This document shows, piece by piece, positions 37,427 through 46,716 of a stretch of 64,000 bases of DNA. The position numbers and the translations under genes are program-made. The stretch is from Sulfurospirillum arsenophilum NBRC 109478 (GTDB lineage Bacteria; Campylobacterota; Campylobacteria; Campylobacterales; Sulfurospirillaceae), in the NCBI RefSeq assembly GCF_000813345.1, contig NZ_BBQF01000001.1, forward strand, positions 1 to 64,000. The letters are read 5' to 3'. The notes beneath the pieces are model-generated. The model was given only the letters and a program-made list of their open reading frames with translations, was not told where the DNA came from and ran no database searches. The first letter of the stretch is position 1; the number at the start of each line of letters is the position of its first letter.

Positions 37427-38841
37427 TGCTCTATTCTGAGATTAAGGAGAGAGAAAATCGATTTATCATTGCTCTGAAAATCGCTTTTCCCCTCCTTCTT
37501 CTTATAGGCATTTTTTTTCATTCATCCCAGCTTTTTTCATTAACCTCCATTGATTTCATTCTTCTTACGGTATTAATTCCAGTTTATGTTTACTATACGG
37601 TTTACCTTATTTACCATGGTTTTCAAACAACACTGATTGATCCTATCACCAAGACATTTACCAGAGCTGAAATTATTTCTAAAATTAAGAAGATAAAAGA
37701 TCGAGAAAATACGAACATTATTTTTTTACATGTAAACAATTTGAGCGATATCAATGAGCGCTATGGAATTAATAATGGTGACTTGGTATTAATCAGATTT
37801 ATTCAAAAACTTGAGTTTTTTTTGCGTGAACACCATTTTAAAAACAGCGCTATTGGAAGATACAGTAGTGATGGTTTTTTGTTTTATCTAAAACATCCAA
37901 GTCGTGAACTTCGTCATCTGATAACCATTTTTACAAAAAGTGTTCAAAATGTTGGCATTGCAAATATTGAAGTTAAAGTGGATTTTTCACTTTTAAGTGC
38001 AGTATATGATAGCAATACCAACAACCTGATAGAGAGGCTTTTAATGCTTATTGAAGAGCAAAAAAAGAGTCAGGAAACGACGCCTAACATTAAAATTGAT
38101 CAGTTTACATCTATCATTCATGAAATAATAGATCATGATAAACTCGTTTTCAAATACCAACCCTCTTTGTCACTTAAAACAGGGCAAATTGAAATGTTAG
38201 AGGTTTTAACACGTATGGAGTCACAAACCTATGGATCGCTCTGTAAACAGCAAATACAACGCATTGTAAACCATACAGGTTATGAAAAAGTTTTTGATGA
38301 AAAGGTTTTTGAACTTTTAGTAAAAGAGATAAAACCTTTAATGAAAAAAGAGATGCTCTTTAGTGTCGAAATTTCACCCGTAACTTTGCGAAATCTTAGT
38401 TTTAAACGGTACCTTATAAACCTTTTTGAGCAAGAAAAAATTGATCCACACCAGTTTATTCTTGAAATTACAGAACAGAAAAGCCATGAAAATATACATC
38501 GTTTTAAAGAAATTATCGAGAGTTATCAAGAGGCTGGTTTTAAAATAGCACTAGGAAATTTTGGAGGCAATAATTGTGGTTTTGAGTACCTCAAACATCT
38601 GCCAATTGATCTTGTAAAATTCGATATAGAATTTACCAAAAAAATCGATGATGCTAAGTATCAAAAGCTTCTTTTGCACTACATCCAGCTCATCCAAACG
38701 CTTCACATTCAAAGTATGGTAAAATTCGTGGATAAAGAGGTACATTTCAAAAAAATGAAAGAGATTAAACCTGATTTTATACAAGGGTTTTGTATTTCAA
38801 AACCAAAAAATTTAGAACAAATAGTAGGAGATATTTTATGA
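37426..38841 (+). CDS. Degenerate GGDEF-EAL membrane protein
   Basis: The 471-residue protein has two N-terminal membrane helices, a diguanylate-cyclase-like domain with SSDGF in place of GGDEF, and an EAL-like domain with EVLTR instead of EALLR, ITEQKS, and GNFGGNN replacing DDFGTG. The key catalytic residues of both domains appear lost, so it is more likely a c-di-GMP receptor, or a non-enzymatic regulator, than an enzyme. It starts on the last base of gyrB and overlaps queF by 4 bases. An exact TTTACATGTAAA lies in it. Confidence 0.8.
37735..37746. repeat. TTTACATGTAAA palindrome inside the GGDEF-EAL gene
   Basis: Perfect copy, read as Leu-His-Val-Asn. Confidence 0.9.
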
Positions 38842-39233
38842 AATACGGTGAACAAATTATTAAAGAATTTGATGTTGAAAAAGACTTAGAAATTTGGCCA
38901 AATCAACACAAAAAGAATTATGTGATTAAGCTTACATTACCAGAGTTTTGTTGTCTATGCCCACGCAGTGGCTACCCTGATTTTGCAACGATTTATATTG
39001 ACTATATTCCTAATGAATTTGTGGTTGAGCTGAAAGCGATCAAACTTTACATCAACAGTTTTATGAACCGCAATGTTAGTCACGAAAACAGTGCGAATGA
39101 AATTTATGACCTTCTAGATTCTAAGCTCAAGCCAAAATGGCTCAAAGTCGTTGCTGATTTTAATCCAAGAGGGAATGTACACACAGTGATCGAAATCGAC
39201 TCGAAACAAGTGCGAAACGAGAGTTCATGTTAA
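38838..39233 (+). CDS. queF: NADPH-dependent preQ0 reductase QueF (short form)
   Basis: The frame opens at 38790, but TAGGAG followed by ATG at 38838 supports a 131-residue protein starting MKYGEQIIKEF. The catalytic cysteine lies in CCLCPRSGYPDFATI, and ELKAIKLYINSF is the QueF signature. It reduces preQ0 to preQ1 in queuosine synthesis. It overlaps the GGDEF-EAL gene (4 bases) and the HD gene (7 bases), so all are co-translated. Confidence 0.92.
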   Translation: MKYGEQIIKEFDVEKDLEIWPNQHKKNYVIKLTLPEFCCLCPRSGYPDFATIYIDYIPNEFVVELKAIKLYINSFMNRNVSHENSANEIYDLLDSKLKPKWLKVVADFNPRGNVHTVIEIDSKQVRNESSC

Positions 39234-40438
39234 ACCCTAAACTTGTAGAGCAGTTCTTTGGAGCTGCTTCTATTCAGCGCTGGAATGATTATCCGCGCAT
39301 GGTAGAATTGGTGGAGCTTGATAAACAAGCGCATAAGTTCATTATTGCCTATTTTATTGCAAAAATGGAACCAAAAGAGAGCATTGATATGCGCTCTTTA
39401 ATTGAAGCGGGTATTTTTGAATTTTTACGTCGTGTGGTTGTCACCGACATTCGTCCCGATGTCTTTCGTAAAGCACTTCAAAAAAAAGAAAAAGAGATCA
39501 ATACATGGGTTTTAGAGCAACTTTATGACTCACTGAGTGACATTGAAGAGGGTGCTTTTTATGAGCGTTTTAAAACCTACCTGAGTGATAGTACTATGTA
39601 CAAAAAAGAGCGTTTCATCCTCAAAGCAGCTTCGTACATGGCAACACGTTGGGAATTTTCCATTGTCTATCAAACCAGCCAATTTTTAAATAATATTGAT
39701 CGTGTTAAAGATGCTGTTGAAGAGGAAATTGAGGATTATTACGAGCTCATTAGTGTTCGCAAAATGGCAATGAATAAAAAAATCTCTAAAATTGTTGATT
39801 TAAGTGGACGACTTCGTTTTCAAAAGCGTTGGGCACAAACGCCTCGTATCCCTGAAACTTCAGTATTGGGGCATATGCTTATCGTTGCCATTTTGGGTTA
39901 TTTCTACTCTCTTTCCTCTAAAGCGTGTAATCAAAGACTGGTCAATAACTTTTTTTGCGCACTTTTCCATGATTTTCCAGAAGCGCTTACTCGTGACATC
40001 ATCTCTCCCGTTAAGTACTCTGTTAGTGGATTGGATGATATTATTAGCGAGTTTGAGATCAAAATGATTGAAGAAGAGATACTCCCATACCTTCCCGAGG
40101 GACTTATTAAAGAGTTTAAATACCTTCTTGGACTTTATGGCGACAATCAAAAAGATGAGTTTATGAACCGTATCAATGAACATGAAATCACAATGGTTGA
40201 GGATGTTTCGGTTTACAATGAAGAAAAATTTAATGCGATTGATGGAAAAGCACTGAAAAATTGCGATAATCTAGCAGCATTTATCGAAGCGACACTTTCT
40301 ATATCGCATGGTGTGAAGTCCAAAGAGCTTATACAAGGCAAAGAGCATATTCGTGGTAAGCTGAAAGAAAAAGGGAAAATAGGAAATGTTGATTTTTATA
40401 AATTAGCGTTGGAAATTGAAAAGTATTTGGGAGTTTAG
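39227..40438 (+). CDS. HD-domain hydrolase (YfbR-like)
   Basis: The 403-residue protein has an N-terminal helical region and a C-terminal HD domain with GHMLIVAILGYFYS, then FHDFPEALTRDIISPVK, the metal-binding histidine/aspartate pattern of the HD_3/YfbR family. Nucleotide hydrolysis is the known activity of relatives, but this longer form may have another substrate. The gene follows queF by overlap. Confidence 0.7.
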   Translation: MLNPKLVEQFFGAASIQRWNDYPRMVELVELDKQAHKFIIAYFIAKMEPKESIDMRSLIEAGIFEFLRRVVVTDIRPDVFRKALQKKEKEINTWVLEQLYDSLSDIEEGAFYERFKTYLSDSTMYKKERFILKAASYMATRWEFSIVYQTSQFLNNIDRVKDAVEEEIEDYYELISVRKMAMNKKISKIVDLSGRLRFQKRWAQTPRIPETSVLGHMLIVAILGYFYSLSSKACNQRLVNNFFCALFHDFPEALTRDIISPVKYSVSGLDDIISEFEIKMIEEEILPYLPEGLIKEFKYLLGLYGDNQKDEFMNRINEHEITMVEDVSVYNEEKFNAIDGKALKNCDNLAAFIEATLSISHGVKSKELIQGKEHIRGKLKEKGKIGNVDFYKLALEIEKYLGV

Positions 40439-40456
40439 GGCGTAATGTAAAAACCC

Positions 40457-40552
40457 TCTCCCAGATGACTGCGGCACACACCTAAAAAAAGCGCTCTGCT
40501 GTGTTCCCACCCTGAAGCGTTACTCTTAAAAGACATTGCACAGGTCTAGAAG
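40457..40552 (-). ncRNA. ffs: Signal recognition particle RNA (4.5S type)
   Basis: Read on the minus strand the sequence contains CAGGGTGGGAACACAGCAG: GTG-GGAA-CAC (plus 40501-40510) is the GGAA tetraloop hairpin, flanked by the CAGG and AGCAG strands of the domain IV symmetric loop. Further out, GGTGTGTGCCGCAGTCAT pairs with CTGTGC and AGAC near the 5' end, as in 4.5S RNAs. A T-run at about 40447-40454 (minus strand) can terminate it, and a TAAAAT-type -10 lies upstream near 40570. Ends are approximate. It accounts for the otherwise empty gap between the HD and ung genes. Confidence 0.9.
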
Positions 40553-40616
40553 AAGGCGAAGCGTATTTTATCCAAAAATTCTTAAAAAATAGACTAGAGG
40601 TTATTAAAGGCTAAAA

Positions 40617-41291
40617 ATGGTTGATCCAAAGATTGAAGAGAGTTGGAAAAATGTTTTACGAGAGGAGTTTCAAAAGCCTTATTTTGAAACATTGAAGCAC
40701 TTTTTGGTTAAAGAGAAAAAAAGTCATACGGTTTATCCAAGTGGTGCCAATATCTTCGCGGCGTTTGATAACACGCCATTTGAGAACGTTGAAGTGGTCA
40801 TTTTAGGGCAAGATCCCTATCATGGAGCCAATCAGGCACACGGACTCTCATTTTCGGTACAAGATGGCATACAGCATCCGCCGTCTCTTCAAAATATCTT
40901 TAAAGAGTTGCGTGACGATCTTGGCTGTGTCATTCCTCAAAGTGGCAATCTAACGGCATGGGCAAAACAAGGGGTCTTTTTACTCAACACGGTTTTAACC
41001 GTACGTGCCAGTGAAGCTAATTCACACCGCGGACAGGGTTGGGAAACCTTCACGGACGCCGTTATTAAGCTTTTAAGCACTCAAAAAGAGCATTTGGTTT
41101 TCATCCTTTGGGGAAGTCCCGCAGGTGCAAAAGCAAGCCTCATTGATGGTAAAAAGCACCTCATTTTACGTGCTCCTCATCCCTCCCCTCTCTCTTCGTA
41201 CCGTGGATTTTTTGGCTCTAAGCCTTTTTCAAAGAGTAACGAATATCTTACATGTAACGGTAAAAAGCCTATTGAGTGGTGTTTGGCTTGA
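40617..41291 (+). CDS. ung: Uracil-DNA glycosylase
   Basis: The 224-residue family 1 enzyme carries the water-activating GQDPYHG motif near residue 62 and the HPSPLS loop near the C-terminus. It removes uracil from DNA in base excision repair. It is directly followed by, and overlaps, mutY, making a repair gene pair. A near copy of the palindrome (CTTACATGTAAC) lies near its end. Confidence 0.97.
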   Translation: MVDPKIEESWKNVLREEFQKPYFETLKHFLVKEKKSHTVYPSGANIFAAFDNTPFENVEVVILGQDPYHGANQAHGLSFSVQDGIQHPPSLQNIFKELRDDLGCVIPQSGNLTAWAKQGVFLLNTVLTVRASEANSHRGQGWETFTDAVIKLLSTQKEHLVFILWGSPAGAKASLIDGKKHLILRAPHPSPLSSYRGFFGSKPFSKSNEYLTCNGKKPIEWCLA

Positions 41292-42253
41292 ATGTAAAAC
41301 AGGCTATTTATGCGTGGTATCAAAAAAATGGTCGTCACGATCTCCCCTGGCGACAAACTGAGGAAGCTTATCACATTTACCTCAGCGAAATCATGCTTCA
41401 ACAAACGCAAGTTAAGACTGTGTTGGAGCGTTTTTATTTTCCTTTTTTAGAGCGTTTTCCAACCCTAAAAAGTGTGGCTGAAGCGCCTCTTGATGCTGTT
41501 TTAAAAATGTGGGAAGGCTTGGGTTACTACACCAGAGCAAAAAACCTTCATCACACTGCCATTACATGTAACGGAATTTTACCTCGTCATCCCGAAGAAC
41601 TTGGAGGATTAAAAGGCATTGGAAAAAGCACGGCACACGCTATTTGTACGTTTGCTCATCATGAAGCACTTCCCATCTTAGATGCCAATGTCAAACGTGT
41701 TTTGTGCCGCTACTTTGCACTAAGCGTAAAGGATGAAAAAGTGCTTTGGGAAAAGGCATGGGAACTTTTACATGTAAAACATCCCTACGAGCACAATCAG
41801 GCAATGATGGACATCGGCGCAATGATCTGTACGCCTAAAAATCCAAACTGTTTGGAGTGCCCGCTAAGCTTTACATGTAAAGGTAAAGAGGCGCCTGAAA
41901 ATTATCCATTACCCGTTAAAAAGGTTAAAGTGCCTACGAAACAACGGGTCGCTTTAGTCATTCTCAAAGAGGGAAAATTAGGACTTATTCAACGCAAAGA
42001 GCGGTTACTTCATGGGCTTTGGGGCTTTATGCAAGTCGATGTACGACCTGGTAATGCAGAAAGTTTAGGGAAAGTCACTCACACCTATAGCCATTTTAAA
42101 CTTGAGCTTGAAGCGGTTATATGTAAAGATTTACATGTAAACGTAGATGGTTATTTCACGGATGATCAAATTGCAAAGCTTGCGCTTTCCACCGTCGATA
42201 AAAAAATATTACGACTGCCTGCCATGATGGGGAATATATCCCCTACTTCCTAG
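41276..42253 (+). CDS. mutY: Adenine DNA glycosylase MutY
   Basis: The product of up to 325 residues has LPWR, the catalytic glutamate in [19 protein letters not shown], the catalytic aspartate in PILDANVKR, and the [4Fe-4S] ligands [18 protein letters not shown] shorter C-terminal domain recognises 8-oxoG. The frame opens at GTG 41276; a TTG at 41288 overlapping the ung TGA stop is an alternative coupled start. It holds three exact TTTACATGTAAA copies, one of which encodes the last cluster cysteine. The end overlaps the convergent exporter gene by 45 bases. Confidence 0.93.
   Translation: MVFGLNVKQAIYAWYQKNGRHDLPWRQTEEAYHIYLSEIMLQQTQVKTVLERFYFPFLERFPTLKSVAEAPLDAVLKMWEGLGYYTRAKNLHHTAITCNGILPRHPEELGGLKGIGKSTAHAICTFAHHEALPILDANVKRVLCRYFALSVKDEKVLWEKAWELLHVKHPYEHNQAMMDIGAMICTPKNPNCLECPLSFTCKGKEAPENYPLPVKKVKVPTKQRVALVILKEGKLGLIQRKERLLHGLWGFMQVDVRPGNAESLGKVTHTYSHFKLELEAVICKDLHVNVDGYFTDDQIAKLALSTVDKKILRLPAMMGNISPTS
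41767..41778. repeat. TTTACATGTAAA palindrome inside mutY (first copy)
   Basis: Perfect copy, read as Leu-His-Val-Lys. Confidence 0.9.
41870..41881. repeat. TTTACATGTAAA palindrome inside mutY (second copy)
   Basis: Perfect copy, read as Phe-Thr-Cys-Lys; the Cys is the fourth [4Fe-4S] ligand. Confidence 0.9.
42130..42141. repeat. TTTACATGTAAA palindrome inside mutY (third copy)
   Basis: Perfect copy, read as Leu-His-Val-Asn. Confidence 0.9.
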
Positions 42254-43393
42254 CAGTAAAAGCACAGCTCCTAGAAGACTTACTACCATCATAACGCTCG
42301 TTATTGGGAAAAGTGTACCATCGTGCAAGGAACTTGCAACAAAGCCCATAAGTGCGCCCACACTGTATTGTAAAACCCCGATGATGGCATTGGCCGAAGC
42401 ACTGATGGTTGGAAAAAATTCCAGTGTCAATGAAACAGAGTTTGAAAAAATAAAGCCAAGCATTCCAATGTAGAGTCCAATCAAGGGGAAAAGTACATAG
42501 ACATTGCTATTTTGAAATAGAAAGAGCAAAATACCAAAAATAGCTTGCGCGCTCACACCAAAACGAAGTAATGCTAGCGGTTCTTTCTTTTTAACGACCC
42601 ATGCATTGAGGCGTCCAAAAAACATCATCATCAAGACATTAGCACCAAAAAAGAGTGCAAATTTACTAGGAGTGACGTTAAAGTGCTCCATGTAGATGAA
42701 TGAAGAAGAGGTAATAAATGTGTACATACCAGAGGTGCAGAGAATCTGAGAGATAATAAAAAGCATTGCAAGTTTATTGGTTAATACCGTTTTATAGTTT
42801 TGAATAGGCGTGATTTTAGTCCGTTCTTGTTTAACAGCGGGAAAGCGAAAGAGATAAAAAGCTAACGCAAAAAGAGTGTAAAACCCTAAAAATAAAAAGA
42901 TCATTTCCCATTCAAAAAACTTCAAAACAAAAGAACCAAGTGTTGGCGCAATCAGCGGTGCCATGAGCATTACCATGGCGATAAGTGAAAAGATGCGTGC
43001 ACTCTCTTTCCCACTAAACATATCTTTAACAGTGGCTGAGACATTGACCGTAGCGATGCCTCCCCCAAAAGATTGAAGTGCACGAAGAATCCAAAAAGCT
43101 TCTATTTGATGCGTGATAGAGATGAGAAAACTGCTTAGCCCAAAAAGTATCAATCCTATAATCACCATCGGACGTCTACCGTACGCATCCGAGATGGGAC
43201 CGCCAAAGAGTTGTCCCATCGCCATGCCAAAAAAGTAGAGACTGAGGCTGAATTCGACATTGGGAATAGAGGTTTGAAGGTCCGTCGCAATCGCTGGGAA
43301 TGAAGGTAAATACATATCAATCGCCAGAGGGGTAATTGCCGATAAGGACGCGAGCGTTAAAACAATTTGACGCTCTGTAAGGGACTTAGACAT
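42209..43393 (-). CDS. Bcr/CflA-type MFS drug exporter
   Basis: The 394-residue protein has twelve predicted membrane helices, the DMYLPSFPAIATDL loop after the first helix and the MFS motif GPISDAYGRRPM, both typical of the Bcr/CflA family of drug:proton antiporters. The substrate is unknown. Its 3' end overlaps mutY. Confidence 0.85.
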   Translation of the reverse strand: MSKSLTERQIVLTLASLSAITPLAIDMYLPSFPAIATDLQTSIPNVEFSLSLYFFGMAMGQLFGGPISDAYGRRPMVIIGLILFGLSSFLISITHQIEAFWILRALQSFGGGIATVNVSATVKDMFSGKESARIFSLIAMVMLMAPLIAPTLGSFVLKFFEWEMIFLFLGFYTLFALAFYLFRFPAVKQERTKITPIQNYKTVLTNKLAMLFIISQILCTSGMYTFITSSSFIYMEHFNVTPSKFALFFGANVLMMMFFGRLNAWVVKKKEPLALLRFGVSAQAIFGILLFLFQNSNVYVLFPLIGLYIGMLGFIFSNSVSLTLEFFPTISASANAIIGVLQYSVGALMGFVASSLHDGTLFPITSVMMVVSLLGAVLLLLGSRGYIPHHGRQS

Positions 43394-43554
43394 AAATTGA
43401 GATTCTTTCGTGGAGAATTTTAATGTAATTATAGGTTAATAGTTTAAATCCTCTGTTAATAGATAGGGAAATTTTGACAGATAATCAGAATTAAATTTTT
43501 TTCAAGACGATACATTAATATATTTTTAAGGGCATTAAACCTACAATTTATCAA

Positions 43555-43582
43555 TTTGTGATATGTGATAAAATATCACAAA
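43555..43582. promoter_or_regulatory. Operator-like dyad upstream of the dicarboxylate carrier gene
   Basis: TTTGTGATAT (43555-43564) and ATATCACAAA (43573-43582) form a perfect 10-bp inverted repeat. A nested second dyad, TGTGATA-AAA-TATCACA (43564-43580), shares the right arm, giving three half-sites. The half-site resembles the TGTGA of CRP-family regulators, but the spacing is not the standard six bases. The remainder of the 43394-43695 interval holds no gene; an AT-rich stretch there probably contains both divergent promoters. Confidence 0.6.
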
Positions 43583-43725
43583 TATAGCGACAAACCTTTT
43601 TCTAAACTGCCATGTTGACAATCTAAGTGTCACATAACAGAGGTCGTTCATAATGATACGTTTTACTTTTCCGTCACGCTAGCACTGAATTTTAGTTGAA
43701 AATTTATCCAAATGGAGGTTTGATG

Positions 43726-45135
43726 ATGTCGAAAAAATTGATTTTGATGCTGATTCCAGTTTTGGTTTTATGTGTGGTCTGGTTTTCTCCAGTTCCTAAT
43801 GGTTTGACTCCTGTGGCGTGGCACTATATGGCAGTTTTTTTAGCTGTCATTGTTGGTCTTGTCATTGAGCCTGTTCCTGCGGCTTTGGTGGGATTAATAG
43901 GTGTTTCAATTATGGCTTTATCTGGGCTTGCTGGCAAAACACCCACAGCCAATGTCCAATGGGCACTTTCAGGTTTTTCAAATTCGACCATTTGGCTGAT
44001 TTTTGCAGCATTCATGTTTGCGATGGGCTACCAAAAAACAGGGTTAGGGAAGAGAATATCGCTTATCATGATTCGCTACATGGGTAAAAGTTCCCTTGGT
44101 CTTGGCTATGCGGTAGCGTTTGCTGACCTTGTATTGGCACCTTTTATGCCTTCAAACACGGCAAGAGGTGGTGGAACAATTTTTCCTATCGCGATTAATA
44201 TCCCTATTATTTTCAATTCGACGCCTGAGCATGAGCCTCGTAAAATGGGTGCTTATATCACATGGATAGCGATGAGCGCAACTTGTGTGACCAGTTCAAT
44301 GTTTTTAACGGCACTTGCTCCAAATCTTCTTGCTATTGATCTCATTGCAAAAGGAGCAAATATTTCCATAACATGGGGAGCATGGGCAAAAATTATGGTA
44401 CCACTTATGTTGCCACTTTTTCTCGTAACACCGCTTTTAGTTTATTGGATTTATCCACCCACTCAAAAACAATCTCCCGAAGCACCTGCGTGGGCAAAAG
44501 ATGAGCTGAAGAAAATGGGTCGCATCTCCTTTAAAGAGATATTGATGGCATCATTTGCTTTTCTTGCACTCATCTTGTGGATTTTTGGAAAAGAACTTAA
44601 TGTTGATGCAACGATGGCAGCTATGACGATTACAGCGTTAATGGTTTTAACCAATGTTGTCTCTTGGGAAGATGTTATTGGTAATAAGTCTGCATGGAAT
44701 ATTTTAGTTTGGTTTTCAACTCTTGTGGCGTTGGCTTCAGGGCTCAAAGATGTAGGTATCTTAGCATGGATGGGTAAAGGTACTGAAGTCTATCTTTCAG
44801 GACTAAGCCCAACAATGTTGATGATCTCAATGATAGTACTGTTCTTTTTGTTGCACTACTTTTTTGCCAGTTTAACCGCACACACTACGGCTTTATTGCC
44901 TATCTTTATTGTGATTGCGGCAAAACTTATTGCACCTGAGCAGTTGATGACCTTTATGATTTTACTGACCAGTACAATTGGTTTGATGGGAATTATCACC
45001 CCTTATGGAACAGGCCCTTCGCCTATTTGGTATGGTGCTGGTTATATTTCACAAGGAAAATGGTGGGCATTAGGTGCTATTTTTGCGGCAATTTTTATGG
45101 CCGTACTTTTAGTAGGTGTATTGGTTTTTCTCTAA
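43726..45135 (+). CDS. DASS-family dicarboxylate/tartrate carrier
   Basis: A GGAGG (43714-43718) suits the ATG at 43726, giving 469 residues; a neighbouring ATG at 43723 is also possible. About twelve membrane segments and the MPSNTARGGGTIFPI motif are those of the SodiT/TtdT/CitT branch of divalent anion:sodium symporters. The two following genes encode a class I fumarase or tartrate dehydratase and the whole is faced by a GntR regulator, so the carrier probably imports malate, fumarate or tartrate, or exchanges succinate. Confidence 0.82.
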   Translation: MSKKLILMLIPVLVLCVVWFSPVPNGLTPVAWHYMAVFLAVIVGLVIEPVPAALVGLIGVSIMALSGLAGKTPTANVQWALSGFSNSTIWLIFAAFMFAMGYQKTGLGKRISLIMIRYMGKSSLGLGYAVAFADLVLAPFMPSNTARGGGTIFPIAINIPIIFNSTPEHEPRKMGAYITWIAMSATCVTSSMFLTALAPNLLAIDLIAKGANISITWGAWAKIMVPLMLPLFLVTPLLVYWIYPPTQKQSPEAPAWAKDELKKMGRISFKEILMASFAFLALILWIFGKELNVDATMAAMTITALMVLTNVVSWEDVIGNKSAWNILVWFSTLVALASGLKDVGILAWMGKGTEVYLSGLSPTMLMISMIVLFFLLHYFFASLTAHTTALLPIFIVIAAKLIAPEQLMTFMILLTSTIGLMGIITPYGTGPSPIWYGAGYISQGKWWALGAIFAAIFMAVLLVGVLVFL

Positions 45136-45141
45136 ATATTA

Positions 45142-45153
45142 TTTACATGTAAA
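45142..45153. repeat. TTTACATGTAAA palindrome between the carrier and dehydratase genes
   Basis: Perfect intergenic copy, eight bases upstream of AAAGGATAA, the dehydratase ribosome site. Confidence 0.9.
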
Positions 45154-45164
45154 AGGATAAAACG

Positions 45165-46064
45165 ATGTTTGTACTCGATAAAAAAGAGATGATGATTCAA
45201 ACTTTGGGAAAATTTGTGGATTTGGTTTCCAAAGAACTCCCAGATGATGTGATGGCAAAGCTTAAAGAGCTTCGAGTTGGGGAAGAGCAACCTTTGGCAA
45301 AAGCCATTTATGATGTCATGTTTGAAAATATGGACAAGGCTAAAAAACTCAGTCGTCCAACGTGCCAAGATACGGGAGTCATCCAATATTTTGTCCGCGC
45401 AGGGGCTAAATTTCCCTATTTGGGACAATTGCGAGAGGTTTTAAGAGAAGCTACGATTCTTGCCACCAAAAGTGCTCCACTACGCTTGAATGCTGTTGAA
45501 GTCTTTGATGAAGTCAACACAGGAACCAATGTTGGTACGGATATTCCTTACATTACGTGGGATATCGTTGATGACAGTACCAATGTTGAGATAGAAGTTT
45601 ATCAAGCGGGTGGTGGATGTTCCCTCCCTGGTCGTTCCATTGTTTTACCTCCACTTGCGGGTTATGAAGGGGCGATGCAATTTGTTTTTGATACCGTTGT
45701 TAACTGGGGTATTAATGCGTGTCCTCCCCTCATTGTAGGCATCGGCATTGGAACCTGTTCTAATTCATCAGCCTTACTTTCTAAAAAAGCGATGCTTCGA
45801 CCGGTTGGTTCGTCCAATCCACATCCAAAAGCGGCTGAGATGGAAAGAACCATTGAAAAAGGTCTCAATGACATCGGTCTTGGACCACAAGGAATTTCTG
45901 GAAAAAACAGCGTTATGGCTGTGCATGTCGAGGGCATGGCACATCACCCTTCTGTTTTGGGTGTGGGCGTGACGATAGGTTGCTGGGCAAATCGCCATGG
46001 CATTATTCGTTTTGATGAAAACATGAATTATGAAATTATTTCGCATAAAGGAGTTACCCTATGA
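45165..46064 (+). CDS. Class I fumarate hydratase / L-tartrate dehydratase, alpha subunit
   Basis: The 299-residue protein matches the N-terminal iron-sulfur domain of class I fumarases and TtdA, with RPTCQDTGV (first cluster cysteine), CSNSS and a later CW motif providing the other ligands. It acts as a heterodimer with the next gene product. Lengths (299 and 204 residues) are like TtdA/TtdB of E. coli, but the two-subunit fumarase of anaerobes looks the same, so the substrate is open. Start codon overlap with beta indicates coupling. Confidence 0.88.
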   Translation: MFVLDKKEMMIQTLGKFVDLVSKELPDDVMAKLKELRVGEEQPLAKAIYDVMFENMDKAKKLSRPTCQDTGVIQYFVRAGAKFPYLGQLREVLREATILATKSAPLRLNAVEVFDEVNTGTNVGTDIPYITWDIVDDSTNVEIEVYQAGGGCSLPGRSIVLPPLAGYEGAMQFVFDTVVNWGINACPPLIVGIGIGTCSNSSALLSKKAMLRPVGSSNPHPKAAEMERTIEKGLNDIGLGPQGISGKNSVMAVHVEGMAHHPSVLGVGVTIGCWANRHGIIRFDENMNYEIISHKGVTL

Positions 46065-46675
46065 AAAAGATTTTAACAACCCCTATTTCTGATGAAGCTA
46101 TTAAAGATCTTAAAGTAGGCGACATCGTTTATTTAAGCGGAACACTCGTTACCTGTAGAGACGAAGGGCATAGGCGCATTATTGCTGAGGGAATCATGCC
46201 TAAATTGCCGATGGATCGCATTGCTATTTTTCATGCAGGACCTATTGTGAAAGATGTTGATGGAGGGTGGGAGATGGTTTCTATTGGACCAACTACGAGT
46301 ATGCGCATGGAGCGTTATGAAAAAGAGTTTTTAGCCAAAACGGGTGTTAAGCTAGTCATTGGTAAAGGTGGAATGGGTACTAAAACAGCAGAAGGATGCA
46401 AAGAGAGTACGGCGGTTCATGCCGTTTTCCCTGGAGGTTGTGGCGTGGTAGCAGCAGAACAAGTGGAAAAAATAGAAGGTAAAGAGTGGCCCGAGTTTGG
46501 TATGCCTGAGGCTTTTTGGATACTTAAAGTTAAAGAGTTTGGACCGTTAATTATTTCTATCGATGCTGAGGGAAATAACCTCTTTGAAGCCAATAAAGTT
46601 ACATTTCACGAGCGAAAAGAAGTTGCGCTTAAAGAGACAGCCAGTCAGATCGTTTCAATGATTGCTAAAAGTTAG
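46061..46675 (+). CDS. Class I fumarate hydratase / L-tartrate dehydratase, beta subunit
   Basis: The 204-residue beta subunit has VYLSGTLVTCRDEGHRR and IGPTTSMRMERYE, signature segments of the C-terminal domain of class I fumarases, including the substrate-binding GPTTSMRM loop and a KGGMG motif. It overlaps the alpha gene by 4 bases and ends before a GC hairpin. Confidence 0.9.
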   Translation: MKKILTTPISDEAIKDLKVGDIVYLSGTLVTCRDEGHRRIIAEGIMPKLPMDRIAIFHAGPIVKDVDGGWEMVSIGPTTSMRMERYEKEFLAKTGVKLVIGKGGMGTKTAEGCKESTAVHAVFPGGCGVVAAEQVEKIEGKEWPEFGMPEAFWILKVKEFGPLIISIDAEGNNLFEANKVTFHERKEVALKETASQIVSMIAKS

Positions 46676-46686
46676 TAGAAATTGGA

Positions 46687-46710
46687 AAGAGGCGCTTTTA
46701 AACGCCTCTT
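46687..46710. terminator. Hairpin between the dehydratase and GntR genes
   Basis: AAGAGGCG (46687-46694) pairs perfectly with CGCCTCTT (46703-46710) around an eight-base loop. It sits between convergent genes. The T-tracts on either side are weak, so termination may be partial. Confidence 0.6.
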
Positions 46711-46716
46711 GAGTGA

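Noticed and set aside
43555-43582. Standard CRP site at the carrier promoter
   Set aside because: Half-sites fit TGTGA/TCACA, but spacings are 7 or 14 bases rather than 6, so I list it only as an unassigned dyad.
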